This document shows, piece after piece, positions 35,524 to 45,244 of a stretch of 64,000 nt of DNA. How positions within the stretch are numbered: the stretch's first letter is position 1; each line of letters begins with the position of its first letter. Under the pieces are notes generated by a model. That model was not told where the DNA came from, did not search any database, and was given only the letters and a program-made list of their open reading frames with translations. A program made the position numbers and the translations under genes. This DNA comes from Pseudomonas fluorescens (GTDB lineage: Bacteria > Pseudomonadota > Gammaproteobacteria > Pseudomonadales > Pseudomonadaceae). The stretch spans positions 273,077 to 337,076 of the forward strand of contig NZ_CABVIX010000005.1 of NCBI RefSeq assembly GCF_902498185.1, written 5' to 3'.

Positions 35524-36933
35524 ATGAAACGCTACGAACGATTTGCCGATGACATCGCCGAACTGATCCGCTCCGGCGTGCTGGGCCCAGGCCAGCGCGT
35601 GCCGTCGGTGCGCTACGCCAGCCAGACGCATGGCGTCAGTCCGTCCACGGTTTTCCAGGCGTACTACCTGCTTGAGCGCCGGGGACTGATCCGAGCGCGG
35701 CCACGCTCCGGATATTTCGTGAATGCCCACGCGCCTCGCCAGTTCAACGAGCCGCAACAGCTCGAGCCGGCGAGCGAGTCCACCGATGTCGATGTCAGCG
35801 ACCTGGTGTTCTCGATACTCGACTCGATCAAGGACCCTCACACGGTACCCTTCGGCTCGGCTTTTCCCAGTCCTGCGCTGTTTCCGCTACAACGCCTGGC
35901 CCGCTCCCTGGCCAGTGCGAGCCGCGCCATGGACCCGCGCATGGTGGTCACCGACCTGTCACCCGGCAACCCGCAACTGCGCCGGCAGATTGCCCTGCGC
36001 TATATGGTCGGCGGGTTGATGCTGCCCATGGAAGAGCTGCTGATCACCAATGGTGCCCTCGAAGCCCTGAACCTGTGCCTGCAGGCAGTCACCGAGCCCG
36101 GTGACCTTGTGGCCATCGAGGCCCCGGCGTTCTATGCCTGCCTGCAAGTGCTCGAACGGCTCAAGCTCAAGGCGGTGGAAATTCCCGTACACCCCCGTGA
36201 AGGCATGGACCTCGGCGTGCTGGCTCAGACCCTGGACAAGCACCCTATCAAGGCCGTGTGGTGCATGACCAATTTCCAGAACCCGCTGGGCGCGAGCATG
36301 CCGGAGGATAACAAGCGGCAACTGGTGGAACTGTTGCGTCGTCACCAGGTACCTCTGATCGAAGACGATGTCTACGCCGAGCTGTACTACGCCCAGCAGG
36401 CGCCCAAGCCAGCCAAGGCGTTCGATACCGAAGGGCTGGTGATGCACTGCGGATCATTTTCCAAGAGCCTGGCGCCCGGCTATCGCGTCGGCTGGGTCGC
36501 CGCCGGGCGCTTCGCACAGAAAGTCGAGCGTCTCAAGCTGATGACCTCGTTATGCGTCTCGATGCCCGCCCAGGCCGCGATTGCCGACTACCTCCAGCAC
36601 GGCGGTTACGACCGGCACCTGCGAAAGCTGCGCTATGCCCTCGAAGGCCAACAGGCAGCGATGCTCGCCGCCATCGACCGCCATTTCCCGTCCCAGACCC
36701 GCGTCAGCCAGCCCTCGGGGGGTTACTTCCTGTGGCTGGAGCTGCCCGGGCACATCGACTCGCTCAAACTGTTCCAGCTGGCATTGGCCCAAGGCGTCAG
36801 CATCGCCCCCGGCCCGATCTTCTCGCCTGCCCGACGCTTCGGCAACTGCATCCGCCTCAACTACGGCACACCCTGGAGCGACAGCTTCGAAGACGCCATG
36901 TACACCCTGGGGCGAATAGTGCATTCATTCTGA
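35524..36933 (+). CDS. MocR-type regulator (GntR HTH plus aminotransferase fold)
   Basis: 469 residues. N-terminal winged helix (DDIAELIRSGVLGPGQRVPS, then GVSPSTVFQAYYLLERRGLI), a linker, and a fold-type I aminotransferase domain. PLP motifs: TNFQNPLGASMPEDNKRQL, EDDVYAELYY and the lysine in CGSFSKSLAPGYRVGW. MocR proteins use PLP as a ligand and usually regulate a vitamin B6, GABA or amino-acid gene next door. Here the next gene is convergent, so the target is unclear. The start ATG at 35524 is directly followed by the conserved helix. Confidence 0.9.
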   Translation: MKRYERFADDIAELIRSGVLGPGQRVPSVRYASQTHGVSPSTVFQAYYLLERRGLIRARPRSGYFVNAHAPRQFNEPQQLEPASESTDVDVSDLVFSILDSIKDPHTVPFGSAFPSPALFPLQRLARSLASASRAMDPRMVVTDLSPGNPQLRRQIALRYMVGGLMLPMEELLITNGALEALNLCLQAVTEPGDLVAIEAPAFYACLQVLERLKLKAVEIPVHPREGMDLGVLAQTLDKHPIKAVWCMTNFQNPLGASMPEDNKRQLVELLRRHQVPLIEDDVYAELYYAQQAPKPAKAFDTEGLVMHCGSFSKSLAPGYRVGWVAAGRFAQKVERLKLMTSLCVSMPAQAAIADYLQHGGYDRHLRKLRYALEGQQAAMLAAIDRHFPSQTRVSQPSGGYFLWLELPGHIDSLKLFQLALAQGVSIAPGPIFSPARRFGNCIRLNYGTPWSDSFEDAMYTLGRIVHSF

Positions 36934-36937
36934 GCCG

Positions 36938-38467
36938 CTAGTGCCCCGCCGAAGCCGGCCCCGCCTTGGCCGTGAACGGCGGCTTCGCAAACCACACTAG
37001 AACGATCAGCCCCGCAAACACCCAGGTCATCAGCGTGAAATAGTCCACCGTGGACATCATGTACGCCTGCCCATTGACGATCTGCTCCAGCTGCGCATAG
37101 CTCTGCGGATTAGCCCCACCGAGCTGTTCCAGCGTGTGCCGCGTAGCCGGGTCGAACTCACTGATGTGCTCGCTGAGGTAAGCATGATGCTGGTCAGCAC
37201 GGCGGATCCAGATCCAGGTCGTCAGCGATGCCGCGAAACTGCCGCCCAGCGTACGCAGGAACGTCGCCAGGCCCGAGCCATCGGCAATTTGCTGCGGCGG
37301 CAGGTCCGACAACAGGATGCTCAGCGTCGGCATGAAGAACAGCGCCACCCCAATCCCCATGAACAGCTGCACCAGAGCGATATGCTGGAAGTCCACTTCG
37401 CTGGTGAAGCCCGCGCGCATGTAGCAGCTGGTACCGATGGCCAGAAATGCCAGGCCCGCCAGCAAGCGCAGGTCGACGCGATGAGCGTACTTGCCGACAA
37501 AGGGCGACATCAGCACCGGCAGCAGCCCGATCGGTGCCACCGCCAGGCCCGCCCAGGTTGCGGTGTAGCCCATTTGCGTCTGCAGCCACTGCGGCAGGAT
37601 CAGGTTGATCCCGAAAAAGCCCGCATACCCACCGACCAGCACCAGCGTGCCAATACGGAAGTTGCGGTAAGCGAACAGCCGCAGGTTCACCACGGGGTGC
37701 TTGTCGGTCAGTTCCCAGATCACGAAGATGGCCAGGAACACCACCGATATCAGGCTGCCGCCGATGATGAACGACGACTCGAACCAGTCCAGGTCGTTAC
37801 CCTTGTCGAGCACCACCTGCAACGCACCGACGCCGATGATCAGGCTCACCAGGCCAACGTAGTCCATCGGTTGGCGGCTGGTGGTGACCGGCCTGTCTCG
37901 CATCTGCTGGCGCACCACGGCGGCGGCGAACAGACCAATCGGCACATTGATGAAGAAAATCCAGGGCCAGCTGTAGCTGTCGGTGATCCAGCCGCCGAGT
38001 ATCGGCCCGGCAATCGGCGCCACCACCGTGACCATGGCCAGCAACGCCAGGGCCATGCCCCGCTTGGCAGGGGGATAGACCGCGATCAGCAGCGTCTGCG
38101 TCATTGGGTACAGCGGCCCGGCGACCACACCCTGCAGGATTCGAAAGCCCACCAGTTCCGGCATCGACTGGGCGATGCCGCACAGGAACGAGGCCATCAC
38201 GAACAGCAGCGTGGCCCAGATGAACAGTTTCACCTCGCCGAAACGCCGGCTCAACCACCCGGTCAACGGCAAGGCGATGGCGTTGCTCACGGCAAACGAG
38301 GTGATGACCCAGGTGCCCTGCTCATAGCTGACCCCCAGGTTGCCGGAAATGGTCGGCAAGGCAACGTTGGCGATGGTGGTGTCGAGCACCTGCATGAACG
38401 TCGCCAGTGACAGGCCGATGGTCGTCAGCAGCAGGCTCGGCGGGGTGAACTGGGCTTTGTCGGTCAT
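36938..38467 (-). CDS. emrB: DHA2-family multidrug efflux MFS transporter (EmrB-like)
   Basis: 509 residues with 14 predicted membrane helices. Motif A-like GWLSRRFGEVKLFIWA, motif C PIAGPILGGWITDSYSWPWI, and the DHA2 start MQVLDTTIANVALPTISGNL are clear. It exports hydrophobic toxic compounds together with a periplasmic adaptor and an outer-membrane channel, which is not encoded here. The ATG overlaps the adaptor stop by 4 nt. The gene ends 4 bp from the convergent MocR gene. Confidence 0.93.
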   Translation of the reverse strand: MTDKAQFTPPSLLLTTIGLSLATFMQVLDTTIANVALPTISGNLGVSYEQGTWVITSFAVSNAIALPLTGWLSRRFGEVKLFIWATLLFVMASFLCGIAQSMPELVGFRILQGVVAGPLYPMTQTLLIAVYPPAKRGMALALLAMVTVVAPIAGPILGGWITDSYSWPWIFFINVPIGLFAAAVVRQQMRDRPVTTSRQPMDYVGLVSLIIGVGALQVVLDKGNDLDWFESSFIIGGSLISVVFLAIFVIWELTDKHPVVNLRLFAYRNFRIGTLVLVGGYAGFFGINLILPQWLQTQMGYTATWAGLAVAPIGLLPVLMSPFVGKYAHRVDLRLLAGLAFLAIGTSCYMRAGFTSEVDFQHIALVQLFMGIGVALFFMPTLSILLSDLPPQQIADGSGLATFLRTLGGSFAASLTTWIWIRRADQHHAYLSEHISEFDPATRHTLEQLGGANPQSYAQLEQIVNGQAYMMSTVDYFTLMTWVFAGLIVLVWFAKPPFTAKAGPASAGH

Positions 38468-39660
38468 CGCTGCGCCGTCTTGCCGGAGCCCGCGCTGTTG
38501 TCGTGGATCAGTTGGGTGATCATGGCATCTGCTTCGACCAGCTGAGCATCGAATACCGGCGTCGAGAATGACGGTTGCGTGCGCGGCTGCTGGGCCAGGG
38601 CCGGCCCGCTCTGGTCATGCAGATCGACCTCGACCACGGTCGACAGACCGATCCGCAGCGGGTGCTCGGCCAGCTGGCGAGGGTCGAGATGAATACGCAC
38701 TGGCACACGCTGGACGATCTTGATCCAGTTGCCAGTGGCGTTCTGCGCAGGCAACAGGGCAAAGGCGCTGCCGGTACCGGCACCAAGGCTATCGACGGTG
38801 CCGCTGTATTCCACGTCACTGCCATAGAGGTCGGCGACCACGTGCACAGGCTGGCCGATGCGCATGTCGCGCAGCTGCGTTTCCTTGAAGTTGGCATCGA
38901 TCCACACCTGTTCCAGCGGGATCACCGCCATGGTCGCGGTGCCCGGCTGCAGGCGCTGGCCCAACTGTACGGTACGCTTGGCCACGTAGCCCGTGACGGG
39001 TGCCACCAAGGTCGTGCGAGCATGGTCGAGGTAGGCCTGGCGCAGGTCGGCAGCGGCGGCCATGACCTCGGGATGGGATGACACCACGGTGTCATCGACC
39101 AGCGCGGCGCTGGTGTTGAGCTGCTGGCGCGCGCTGTCCAGGCTGCTCTGGGCCGAGGTCAGGTCGTCGCGTGAGTGGGACAGCTCTTCGGCGGCGATGG
39201 CCCCGCTGTCGGCCAGCACCTTGCGCCGGTTGTAGTTCTCTCGAGCCTTCTTGAGCTCGGCCTGCCGCGCCTGCATCTGCGCCTTCAAGGCGTCGACATT
39301 GCTGTACAGGCCGCGGACTTGGCGCACGGTGCGGGCCAGCCTGGCCTGGGCCGATTGCAGCGCGACTTCGCTGTCGCTGGGATCGAACTGCAGCAGCACC
39401 TGGCCAGCGTGCACCAGGTCGCCGTCGTCGGCGCCGATGCTGACAACAGTACCTGTCACCAGCGGCGTGATCTCGACGACGTTGCCGCTGACGTAGGCAT
39501 CATCGGTGCTTTGGTGCCAGCGCCCTACCAGGCTGTACCACGCCCAGGTGGCGGCGCCCGCCACGAGCAGCAGCAACAGCAGGCCGATCAGCCAGGCCTT
39601 GCGCTTGCGCGAACCGGCGGGCGCCGGAGCGGTGGATGAAGGGTCCGGGGAAGTGGCCAT
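38464..39660 (-). CDS. emrA: HlyD-family efflux adaptor (EmrA-like)
   Basis: 398 residues. Short cytoplasmic N-terminus, one membrane anchor (AWLIGLLLLLLVAGAATWAW, ~23-42), then the adaptor core STDDAYVSGNVVEITPLVTG, a coiled-coil hairpin (~90-180) and TLVAPVTGYVAKRTVQLGQ. It links the EmrB transporter to an outer-membrane channel. Middle gene of a three-gene MarR-adaptor-transporter operon, 30 bp after the regulator. Confidence 0.93.
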   Translation of the reverse strand: MATSPDPSSTAPAPAGSRKRKAWLIGLLLLLLVAGAATWAWYSLVGRWHQSTDDAYVSGNVVEITPLVTGTVVSIGADDGDLVHAGQVLLQFDPSDSEVALQSAQARLARTVRQVRGLYSNVDALKAQMQARQAELKKARENYNRRKVLADSGAIAAEELSHSRDDLTSAQSSLDSARQQLNTSAALVDDTVVSSHPEVMAAAADLRQAYLDHARTTLVAPVTGYVAKRTVQLGQRLQPGTATMAVIPLEQVWIDANFKETQLRDMRIGQPVHVVADLYGSDVEYSGTVDSLGAGTGSAFALLPAQNATGNWIKIVQRVPVRIHLDPRQLAEHPLRIGLSTVVEVDLHDQSGPALAQQPRTQPSFSTPVFDAQLVEADAMITQLIHDNSAGSGKTAQR

Positions 39661-39690
39661 GAGAGTACCTTGGGATTACGGAATAGGAAA

Positions 39691-40164
39691 TCAACGATTG
39701 CCGAAGCGGCGGATCGTCAGGGGGTCGCCCGCATCCAGCAGGACCTTGGCAAGCAAAGACTCGAGCGTGCGCAGCTCACCAGGCTCAAGCCCGCCCACCA
39801 GCTCGTTCATGGCCGACGCGCCGATTTCAGGAAGCCGATCAGCCAGGCGCTGGCCCTCATCAGTGAGAACAAGGCGCACCAGGCGGCGATCGTCCGGGCA
39901 GCGGCTGCGCTGGATCAGCCCCTTCTGTTCCAGGCGGTCGAGCATGCGGGTCATCGAACCACTGTCCAGGCCCAGGTACCGGCACAGCTCGGCCGGGGTA
40001 TCCACCTGGTACTGGGTAACGATGATCAGCACCTTGAACTGAGCCGCAGTGACTCCGTAGGGCTCCAGATGCCAGTCGAGGATACGGTCCTTGAGCACCG
40101 CCGCGCGGCCAATGAGCAAGCCGATCGCGCAGGTCTGAAAGTTGTGCGGCGTGAAGTGCGACAT
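39691..40164 (-). CDS. MarR-family repressor of the efflux operon
   Basis: 157 residues. The winged-helix core includes VTAAQFKVLIIVTQYQVDTP, AELCRYLGLDSGSMTRMLDR and the wing LEQKGLIQRSRCPDDRRLVR. EmrR/MprA-like arrangement, first gene of the operon. A perfect palindrome lies in the spacer of its own promoter, so autorepression lifted by the efflux substrates is likely. The inducer is unknown. Confidence 0.9.
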   Translation of the reverse strand: MSHFTPHNFQTCAIGLLIGRAAVLKDRILDWHLEPYGVTAAQFKVLIIVTQYQVDTPAELCRYLGLDSGSMTRMLDRLEQKGLIQRSRCPDDRRLVRLVLTDEGQRLADRLPEIGASAMNELVGGLEPGELRTLESLLAKVLLDAGDPLTIRRFGNR

Positions 40165-40199
40165 CGGATGCGGGAAAACCGTGAGCTAATTGTATGGAA

Positions 40200-40227
40200 A
40201 TATTACTGCCTAGGCAGTGAATGTCAA
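40200..40227 (-). promoter_or_regulatory. Sigma-70 promoter with MarR operator in the spacer
   Basis: On the minus strand -35 TTGACA (40227-40222) and -10 TAATAT (40205-40200) are separated by 16 bp. The spacer contains the perfect 14-bp palindrome ACTGCCTAGGCAGT (40205-40218). A repressor bound there would block RNA polymerase directly. Confidence 0.85.
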
Positions 40228-40345
40228 ATCTGTGATTAGTCAGCTAATGATCAAAGCGATGACCGAGGGATCCAATCCATTCAATTGCCAGGATGCCCAG
40301 CGACGATGTGTTTCCAGCGGATAACATTCCGATGAAAAAACTGAC

Positions 40346-40364
40346 AACTGATAGTCATTCGCCA
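40346..40364 (+). promoter_or_regulatory. Candidate Fur box upstream of fecR
   Basis: TGATAGTCATT (40349-40359) matches the Fur core TGATAATCATT at 10 of 11 positions. It lies ~60 bp before fecR, where the promoter of an iron-sigma gene would normally be. Confidence 0.55.
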
Positions 40365-40422
40365 TTACCCGGTTCTCCCGGCGGGCCTGCGGGAGGTAGA
40401 ATGGGTGCAACCAGGAGATTCA

Positions 40423-41430
40423 ATGAACCAAGACCGCCTCCCCGAAAGCGAAGACGATGCCATCACCGACGCCGCCGCGCATTGGTGCATGCGCTTGCAT
40501 GCCGAAGACTGCTCCCAGGCTGATCGTCGTGCCTTTTCGCAATGGCTGGAGGCAGACCCCCGACATGGCGAGGAGTACGTGGCAATGCAGGAGATCTGGC
40601 AGACTGCCGATCTGCTGCCGCGGACCGAAACCACGACCCGGGCACCTTTCCCGGCACAACGGTCATCGCGCACCCAGCGCTGGCGCCCCCTCGCGTCGGC
40701 AGCGGCGATTACCCTCCTCGCCCTTCCCGGGTTCGCCTGGGTGGGCTGGGAACAAGGCTGGCTGCCCAACGGCTACGAGCATTTCGAGAGCCACGAGAAC
40801 CGCCTGCAGGTGCAACTGGGCGACGGCAGCGAGGTCGAGCTGAACCTCGACAGCGAGCTGCGGTTCACCAACTACAAGGACACCCGCCGCGTGACGCTGG
40901 TGAAGGGAGAGGCCTTCTTCAAGGTTGCCCACGACAGCAGCCATCCCTTCATCGTGCGCGCAGGCCACGGCGAGACCCAGGTGACCGGGACTCAATTCAA
41001 CGTCTGGAAGTACCAGGATCAGGTCAAGGTGACCCTGGTGGAAGGCTCGGTGCTGGTAAGCGTCGATGCCAGCGAAGGCGGTTATCGTCTTGGGCCCGGC
41101 ATGCAGGCCAGCTACAGAGTCGGTGACTACGAGCCGCAGATGGCCCAGAGCAATGACTACGGCAACAGCCTGGCATGGCGCACCGGCAAGCTCATTCTCG
41201 ATAACCTGAGCCTCGACCAGGCGCTGCCCCTGATCAACCGCTACCTGGACAAGCCGCTGCTGCTAGCCGATGCCAGCGCCGGCAGCATCCGCATCAGCGG
41301 CATCTACAACACAGGCGAAGTCCATCTCCTGGTCAGCACCCTGCCCAAGGTGCTGCCGGTCTACCTCACCCGCAACAAGGACGGCAGCACCGTCCTCAAC
41401 CGCATTTCACCGCCGCCAGCCCGGGGCTGA
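40423..41430 (+). CDS. fecR: FecR-family anti-sigma factor, without its sigma gene
   Basis: 335 residues. The N-terminal DUF4880 region (DAAAHWCMRLHAEDCSQADR, then AFSQWLEADPRHGEEYVAMQ) is followed by one membrane helix (PLASAAAITLLALPGFAWVG, ~88-107) and the periplasmic FecR domain (VTLVKGEAFFKVAHDSSHPF, GTQFNVW). The C-terminal secretin/TonB-like tail is LSLDQALPLINRYLDKPLLL. FecR proteins transmit a siderophore signal from a TonB receptor to a FecI-type sigma factor. No fecI gene lies upstream and no receptor lies directly downstream. ATG at 40423 with AGGAG. Confidence 0.92.
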   Translation: MNQDRLPESEDDAITDAAAHWCMRLHAEDCSQADRRAFSQWLEADPRHGEEYVAMQEIWQTADLLPRTETTTRAPFPAQRSSRTQRWRPLASAAAITLLALPGFAWVGWEQGWLPNGYEHFESHENRLQVQLGDGSEVELNLDSELRFTNYKDTRRVTLVKGEAFFKVAHDSSHPFIVRAGHGETQVTGTQFNVWKYQDQVKVTLVEGSVLVSVDASEGGYRLGPGMQASYRVGDYEPQMAQSNDYGNSLAWRTGKLILDNLSLDQALPLINRYLDKPLLLADASAGSIRISGIYNTGEVHLLVSTLPKVLPVYLTRNKDGSTVLNRISPPPARG

Positions 41431-41440
41431 CCCCGTTGCT

Positions 41441-42760
41441 CTAGAGCATCATCGCGGCGAGCCAGCCGAAGGCCAGCAGCGGCAGGTTGTAGTGGATGAA
41501 GGTCGGCACCACGGTGTCCCAGATGTGGTGGTGCTGGCCATCGACGTTCAGGCCCGATGTCGGCCCCAGGGTGGAGTCGGACGCCGGCGAGCCTGCATCG
41601 CCCAGTGCGCCTGCGGTCCCGACGATGCACACCGTGGCCAGCGGATCGAAACCCAGCTGCACGCACAGCGGCACGAAGATCGCCGCCAGGATCGGCACCG
41701 TGGAAAAGGACGAGCCGATGCCCATGGTCACCAGCAAACCCACCAGCAGCATGAGCAAGGCGCCGATGCCCTTGCTGTGCTCGATCCACTGCGCCGACGT
41801 CTCGACCAGGCTGTTCACCTCGCCGGTTGCCTTCATCACATCAGCGAAGCCCGAGGCCGTGATCATGATGAAGCCGATCATGGCCATCATCTTCATCCCC
41901 TCGGTGAACAGGTCGTCGGTGTCCTTCCAGCGCACGATGCCTGACAGCGAGAAGATCAGAAAACCGGCCATGGCACCGATGATCATCGAATCCAGCAGCA
42001 GCTGGATGATGAACGCCGCGGCAATCGCCAGGCCTGCCACCATCAAGGTGAGCGGGTTGTACTGGATGGCGACCTGCTCGACCTGCTCGATGCGCTCAAG
42101 GTCATAGACGCGCTTCTTGCGGTAACTCACGAATACCGCGATGAGCAGCCCCAGCAGCATGCCTGCCGCTGGAAGCGCCATGGCGTGGGTGACGTTGACC
42201 CCACTGATATCGACCCCGGCGCGGGCAACGTTGGCCAACAGGATCTGGTTGAGGAAGATGTTGCCGAAGCCCACCGGCAGGAAGATATAGGGGGTGATCA
42301 AACCAAACGTGATCACACAGGCCACCAGCCGCCGGTCGATCTGCAGGCGAGTCAGCACGTACAGCAGTGGTGGCACCAGCAGCGGAATGAAAGCGATATG
42401 GATCGGCAGGACATTCTGCGAACACACCGCCACCACCAGCATCAGGCCGATCAGCAGCCACTTGAGCTTGCCGCCGTTGGCATGATCCCGGCGATCGATC
42501 ATGCTCAGCGCGCGGTCAGCCAAGGCGTGGGCCATGCCCGACTTGGCGATTGCCACGGCGAAAGCGCCGAGCAATGCGTACGACAGCGCTACTGTAGCCC
42601 CCCCGCCCAGCCCGCCATTGAACGCCTTGAGCGTACCTTCGATTCCCAGGCCACCGACCAGTCCGCCCACCAGGGCGCCGATGATCAAGGCGATGACCAC
42701 ATGCACGCGGGACAGACTCAATATCAGCATGATGCCGACCGCGGCAATGACTGCGTTCAT
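41441..42760 (-). CDS. Na+/H+ antiporter family protein (NhaC superfamily)
   Basis: 439 residues, about eleven to twelve membrane helices. N-terminus [40 protein letters not shown]; the C-terminal conserved block [20 protein letters not shown], followed by [20 protein letters not shown]. This is the YuiF-like branch of the NhaC/ArsB superfamily, annotated as Na+/H+ antiporter or as putative amino acid transporter. Substrate cannot be decided. The ATG at 42760 starts the first helix. Convergent with fecR (10 bp gap) and divergent from the chemoreceptor gene across 265 bp. Confidence 0.85.
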   Translation of the reverse strand: MNAVIAAVGIMLILSLSRVHVVIALIIGALVGGLVGGLGIEGTLKAFNGGLGGGATVALSYALLGAFAVAIAKSGMAHALADRALSMIDRRDHANGGKLKWLLIGLMLVVAVCSQNVLPIHIAFIPLLVPPLLYVLTRLQIDRRLVACVITFGLITPYIFLPVGFGNIFLNQILLANVARAGVDISGVNVTHAMALPAAGMLLGLLIAVFVSYRKKRVYDLERIEQVEQVAIQYNPLTLMVAGLAIAAAFIIQLLLDSMIIGAMAGFLIFSLSGIVRWKDTDDLFTEGMKMMAMIGFIMITASGFADVMKATGEVNSLVETSAQWIEHSKGIGALLMLLVGLLVTMGIGSSFSTVPILAAIFVPLCVQLGFDPLATVCIVGTAGALGDAGSPASDSTLGPTSGLNVDGQHHHIWDTVVPTFIHYNLPLLAFGWLAAMML

Positions 42761-43025
42761 GGTGTGCGTTACCTCTAGAAGCCAGACAAAAAGCGAGCGT
42801 TCCGGCGACTGGTTGCCCACGGGCAGTGGCCGGACGAAGGGAATGTTTTTATGAAGGGCGCACACTTTGAAGCAGACCTGCGTGCTTGTCAAAGCCGCAG
42901 GCCCTCGCGGCAGCCATTGAAAGCTAACGTTTTTTTTGCCCTTCGATAGGCCACTTGATAAAGAAGACCGCGCGCGTGCCGATACAGCTGATACCCATAG
43001 ACTTACCGCCTCAAGGGAATCGCTC

Positions 43026-45173
43026 ATGTCGTCGAGACAACTTTCCATCCAATGGAAGATCACCCTGCTCGCAGGCCTGTGCCTGGCCAGCATCGTCACC
43101 CTGCTCGTCGGGTTGTCGTTGTACCGCATGGACCACAGTTCCGACCTGGTCAAGGCCAGCAGCATGCAGATGCTGACCGAGGCGGCCCAGGGGCGCATCG
43201 AGTCACAGGGCGAGGTGCAGGCACTGAACATCCGCCGCCAGTTCATGGACGCCTACCAGTACGGGGCCGGCTTCTCGCGCCAGGTGCTGTTCTTGCGCGA
43301 GCAGGCTGAAAAGCGTTTTCTCGATGCCTTCGACCTGCGCGAGGACATGACCCGCCAGGTGCGCGCGGCGCTGCAGGCCAATCCCGACCTGCTGGGATTG
43401 TCGCTGGTCTTCGAGCCCAATGCACTGGACAACAAGGACAGTCTGTTCGCCGGCCAGGCCGAACTTGGCAGCAACGAAAAAGGCCGCTTCGCCCTGTACT
43501 GGTCGCAGCCAGCTCCTGGCCAGCTCCAATCGATGGCCCTGCCCGAGCACGACATGCTCGACACCACGGCAGGTCCCAGTGGCGAGCCGGCAAACACCTG
43601 GTCGGTGTGCCCGCGTACTACGCGCAAGGTCTGCGTGATCGAGCCCTACTTCTACAAGATCGATGGCCAGCACGTGCTGATGACCAGCGTTGTCTTCCCG
43701 CTGATGGTCGACGGCAACGTCATTGCCACCCTGTCGATCGACATCAATCTCAACAGTCTGCAGACCCTGAGCGTGGATGCCAGTCGTAATCTGTATGACG
43801 GCCAGTCCCGCGTCGGCATCCTGAGCCCGGCGGGTTTGCTGGCCGGCTACAGCGCCGATGCCAGCAAGCTGGCCCAGCGCTACGGCCAGGTCGACCCCGT
43901 CAAGGGCGCAGAGTTGGTGGGTCTGCTCGCTGACAGCAAGGCGATGCATGTGCTGCACCATGAGCAGCGCCTCAAGGTGCTTGCCTCCTTCACGCCGGTC
44001 CCGGACGCCAAGCCCTGGGGGATATTCCTGGACGTGCCGGAAAGCGCGCTGACCGGCCCTGCCGAGACACTCAAGCAGGAGCTCGATGAGCTCAATACCA
44101 GTGGTACCCTGATGCAACTCGGCCTTGGCCTGCTGACTGCCGTGATCGGCTTGCTGCTGGTGTGGCTGATGGCCCGCGGCGTGACCCGGCCGATCCTTGG
44201 CGTGGCCGCCATGCTCAAGGACATCGCCAGTGGCGAGGGCGACCTCACCCGCCGCCTGAACTACGACAAGGGTGACGAGCTGGGCGAACTGGCGGGCTGG
44301 TTCAACCGCTTCCTCGACAAGCTGCAGCCGACCATCGCCGAGGTCAAGCGCTCGGTCCAGGCCGCGCGCGATACCGCCGATCGGTCCTCGGCCATTGCCG
44401 CCCAGACCAGCGCCGGGATGGAACAGCAGTATCGCCAGGTCGACCAGGTGGCAACCGCTTCCCACGAGATGAGCGCCACCGCACAGGACGTTGCCCGCAG
44501 CGCTGCCCAAGCGGCCCAGGCCGCGCGTGAGGCCGACCAGGCCACCCGTGAAGGGCTGTCGGTGATCGACCATACCACCAGCAGCATCGACACCCTGGCC
44601 GCCGACATGAGCAGCGCCATGGCCCAGGTCGAAGGCCTTGCGCAGAACAGCGAGAAGATCGGCTCGGTGCTTGAAGTGATCCGCTCGATCGCCGAGCAGA
44701 CCAACCTGCTGGCCCTCAATGCCGCCATCGAAGCCGCGCGTGCCGGTGAGGCTGGACGTGGCTTTGCCGTGGTCGCGGACGAGGTGCGCAATCTCGCCCG
44801 GCGTACCCAGGAATCGGTCGAAGAGACCCGCCAGGTCATCGAGCAGCTGCAGGCTGGCACCCGCGAGGTGGTGGGCGCGATGGACAGCAGCCATCGACAG
44901 GCACAAGGCAGCGTCGGCCAGGTCGGCCAGGCGGTTACCGCCTTGCAGAAGATCGGTCAGGCGGTGACGGTCATCAACGACATGAACCTGCAGATCGCCA
45001 GTGCCGCCGAAGAGCAGAGCGCGGTGGCCGAAGAGATCAACAGCAACGTCGCCACCATCCGCGACGTCACCGAGTCGCTGTCTGGCCAAGCCAGCGAATC
45101 GGCGCGGGTCAGCCAATCGCTCAACAGCCTCGCGAACCAGCAGCAAGGGTTGATGGACCAGTTCAGGGTCTGA
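43026..45173 (+). CDS. Methyl-accepting chemotaxis protein with a large periplasmic sensor
   Basis: 715 residues. TM1 ~10-32 ([20 protein letters not shown]), a long periplasmic ligand domain to ~360, likely dCache ([40 protein letters not shown]), TM2 ~365-387, HAMP ([20 protein letters not shown]), then the signalling helices with the tip [20 protein letters not shown]. No C-terminal CheR-tethering pentapeptide. Ligand unknown, but the betaine-type uptake genes follow on the same strand 71 bp downstream, so a quaternary amine is a reasonable guess. The ATG at 43026 fits TM1 placement. Confidence 0.93.
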   Translation: MSSRQLSIQWKITLLAGLCLASIVTLLVGLSLYRMDHSSDLVKASSMQMLTEAAQGRIESQGEVQALNIRRQFMDAYQYGAGFSRQVLFLREQAEKRFLDAFDLREDMTRQVRAALQANPDLLGLSLVFEPNALDNKDSLFAGQAELGSNEKGRFALYWSQPAPGQLQSMALPEHDMLDTTAGPSGEPANTWSVCPRTTRKVCVIEPYFYKIDGQHVLMTSVVFPLMVDGNVIATLSIDINLNSLQTLSVDASRNLYDGQSRVGILSPAGLLAGYSADASKLAQRYGQVDPVKGAELVGLLADSKAMHVLHHEQRLKVLASFTPVPDAKPWGIFLDVPESALTGPAETLKQELDELNTSGTLMQLGLGLLTAVIGLLLVWLMARGVTRPILGVAAMLKDIASGEGDLTRRLNYDKGDELGELAGWFNRFLDKLQPTIAEVKRSVQAARDTADRSSAIAAQTSAGMEQQYRQVDQVATASHEMSATAQDVARSAAQAAQAAREADQATREGLSVIDHTTSSIDTLAADMSSAMAQVEGLAQNSEKIGSVLEVIRSIAEQTNLLALNAAIEAARAGEAGRGFAVVADEVRNLARRTQESVEETRQVIEQLQAGTREVVGAMDSSHRQAQGSVGQVGQAVTALQKIGQAVTVINDMNLQIASAAEEQSAVAEEINSNVATIRDVTESLSGQASESARVSQSLNSLANQQQGLMDQFRV

Positions 45174-45244
45174 TCCCGCTGGCATCGATGGCCCTCGTCT
45201 ACACTTGCCGAACTTGCGCACCGGCAACCCAGACGAGGCCCTCG

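Noticed and set aside
43203..45227. 674-codon open frame antisense to the chemoreceptor
   Set aside because: Composition-driven shadow; the plus strand has HAMP and MCP motifs.
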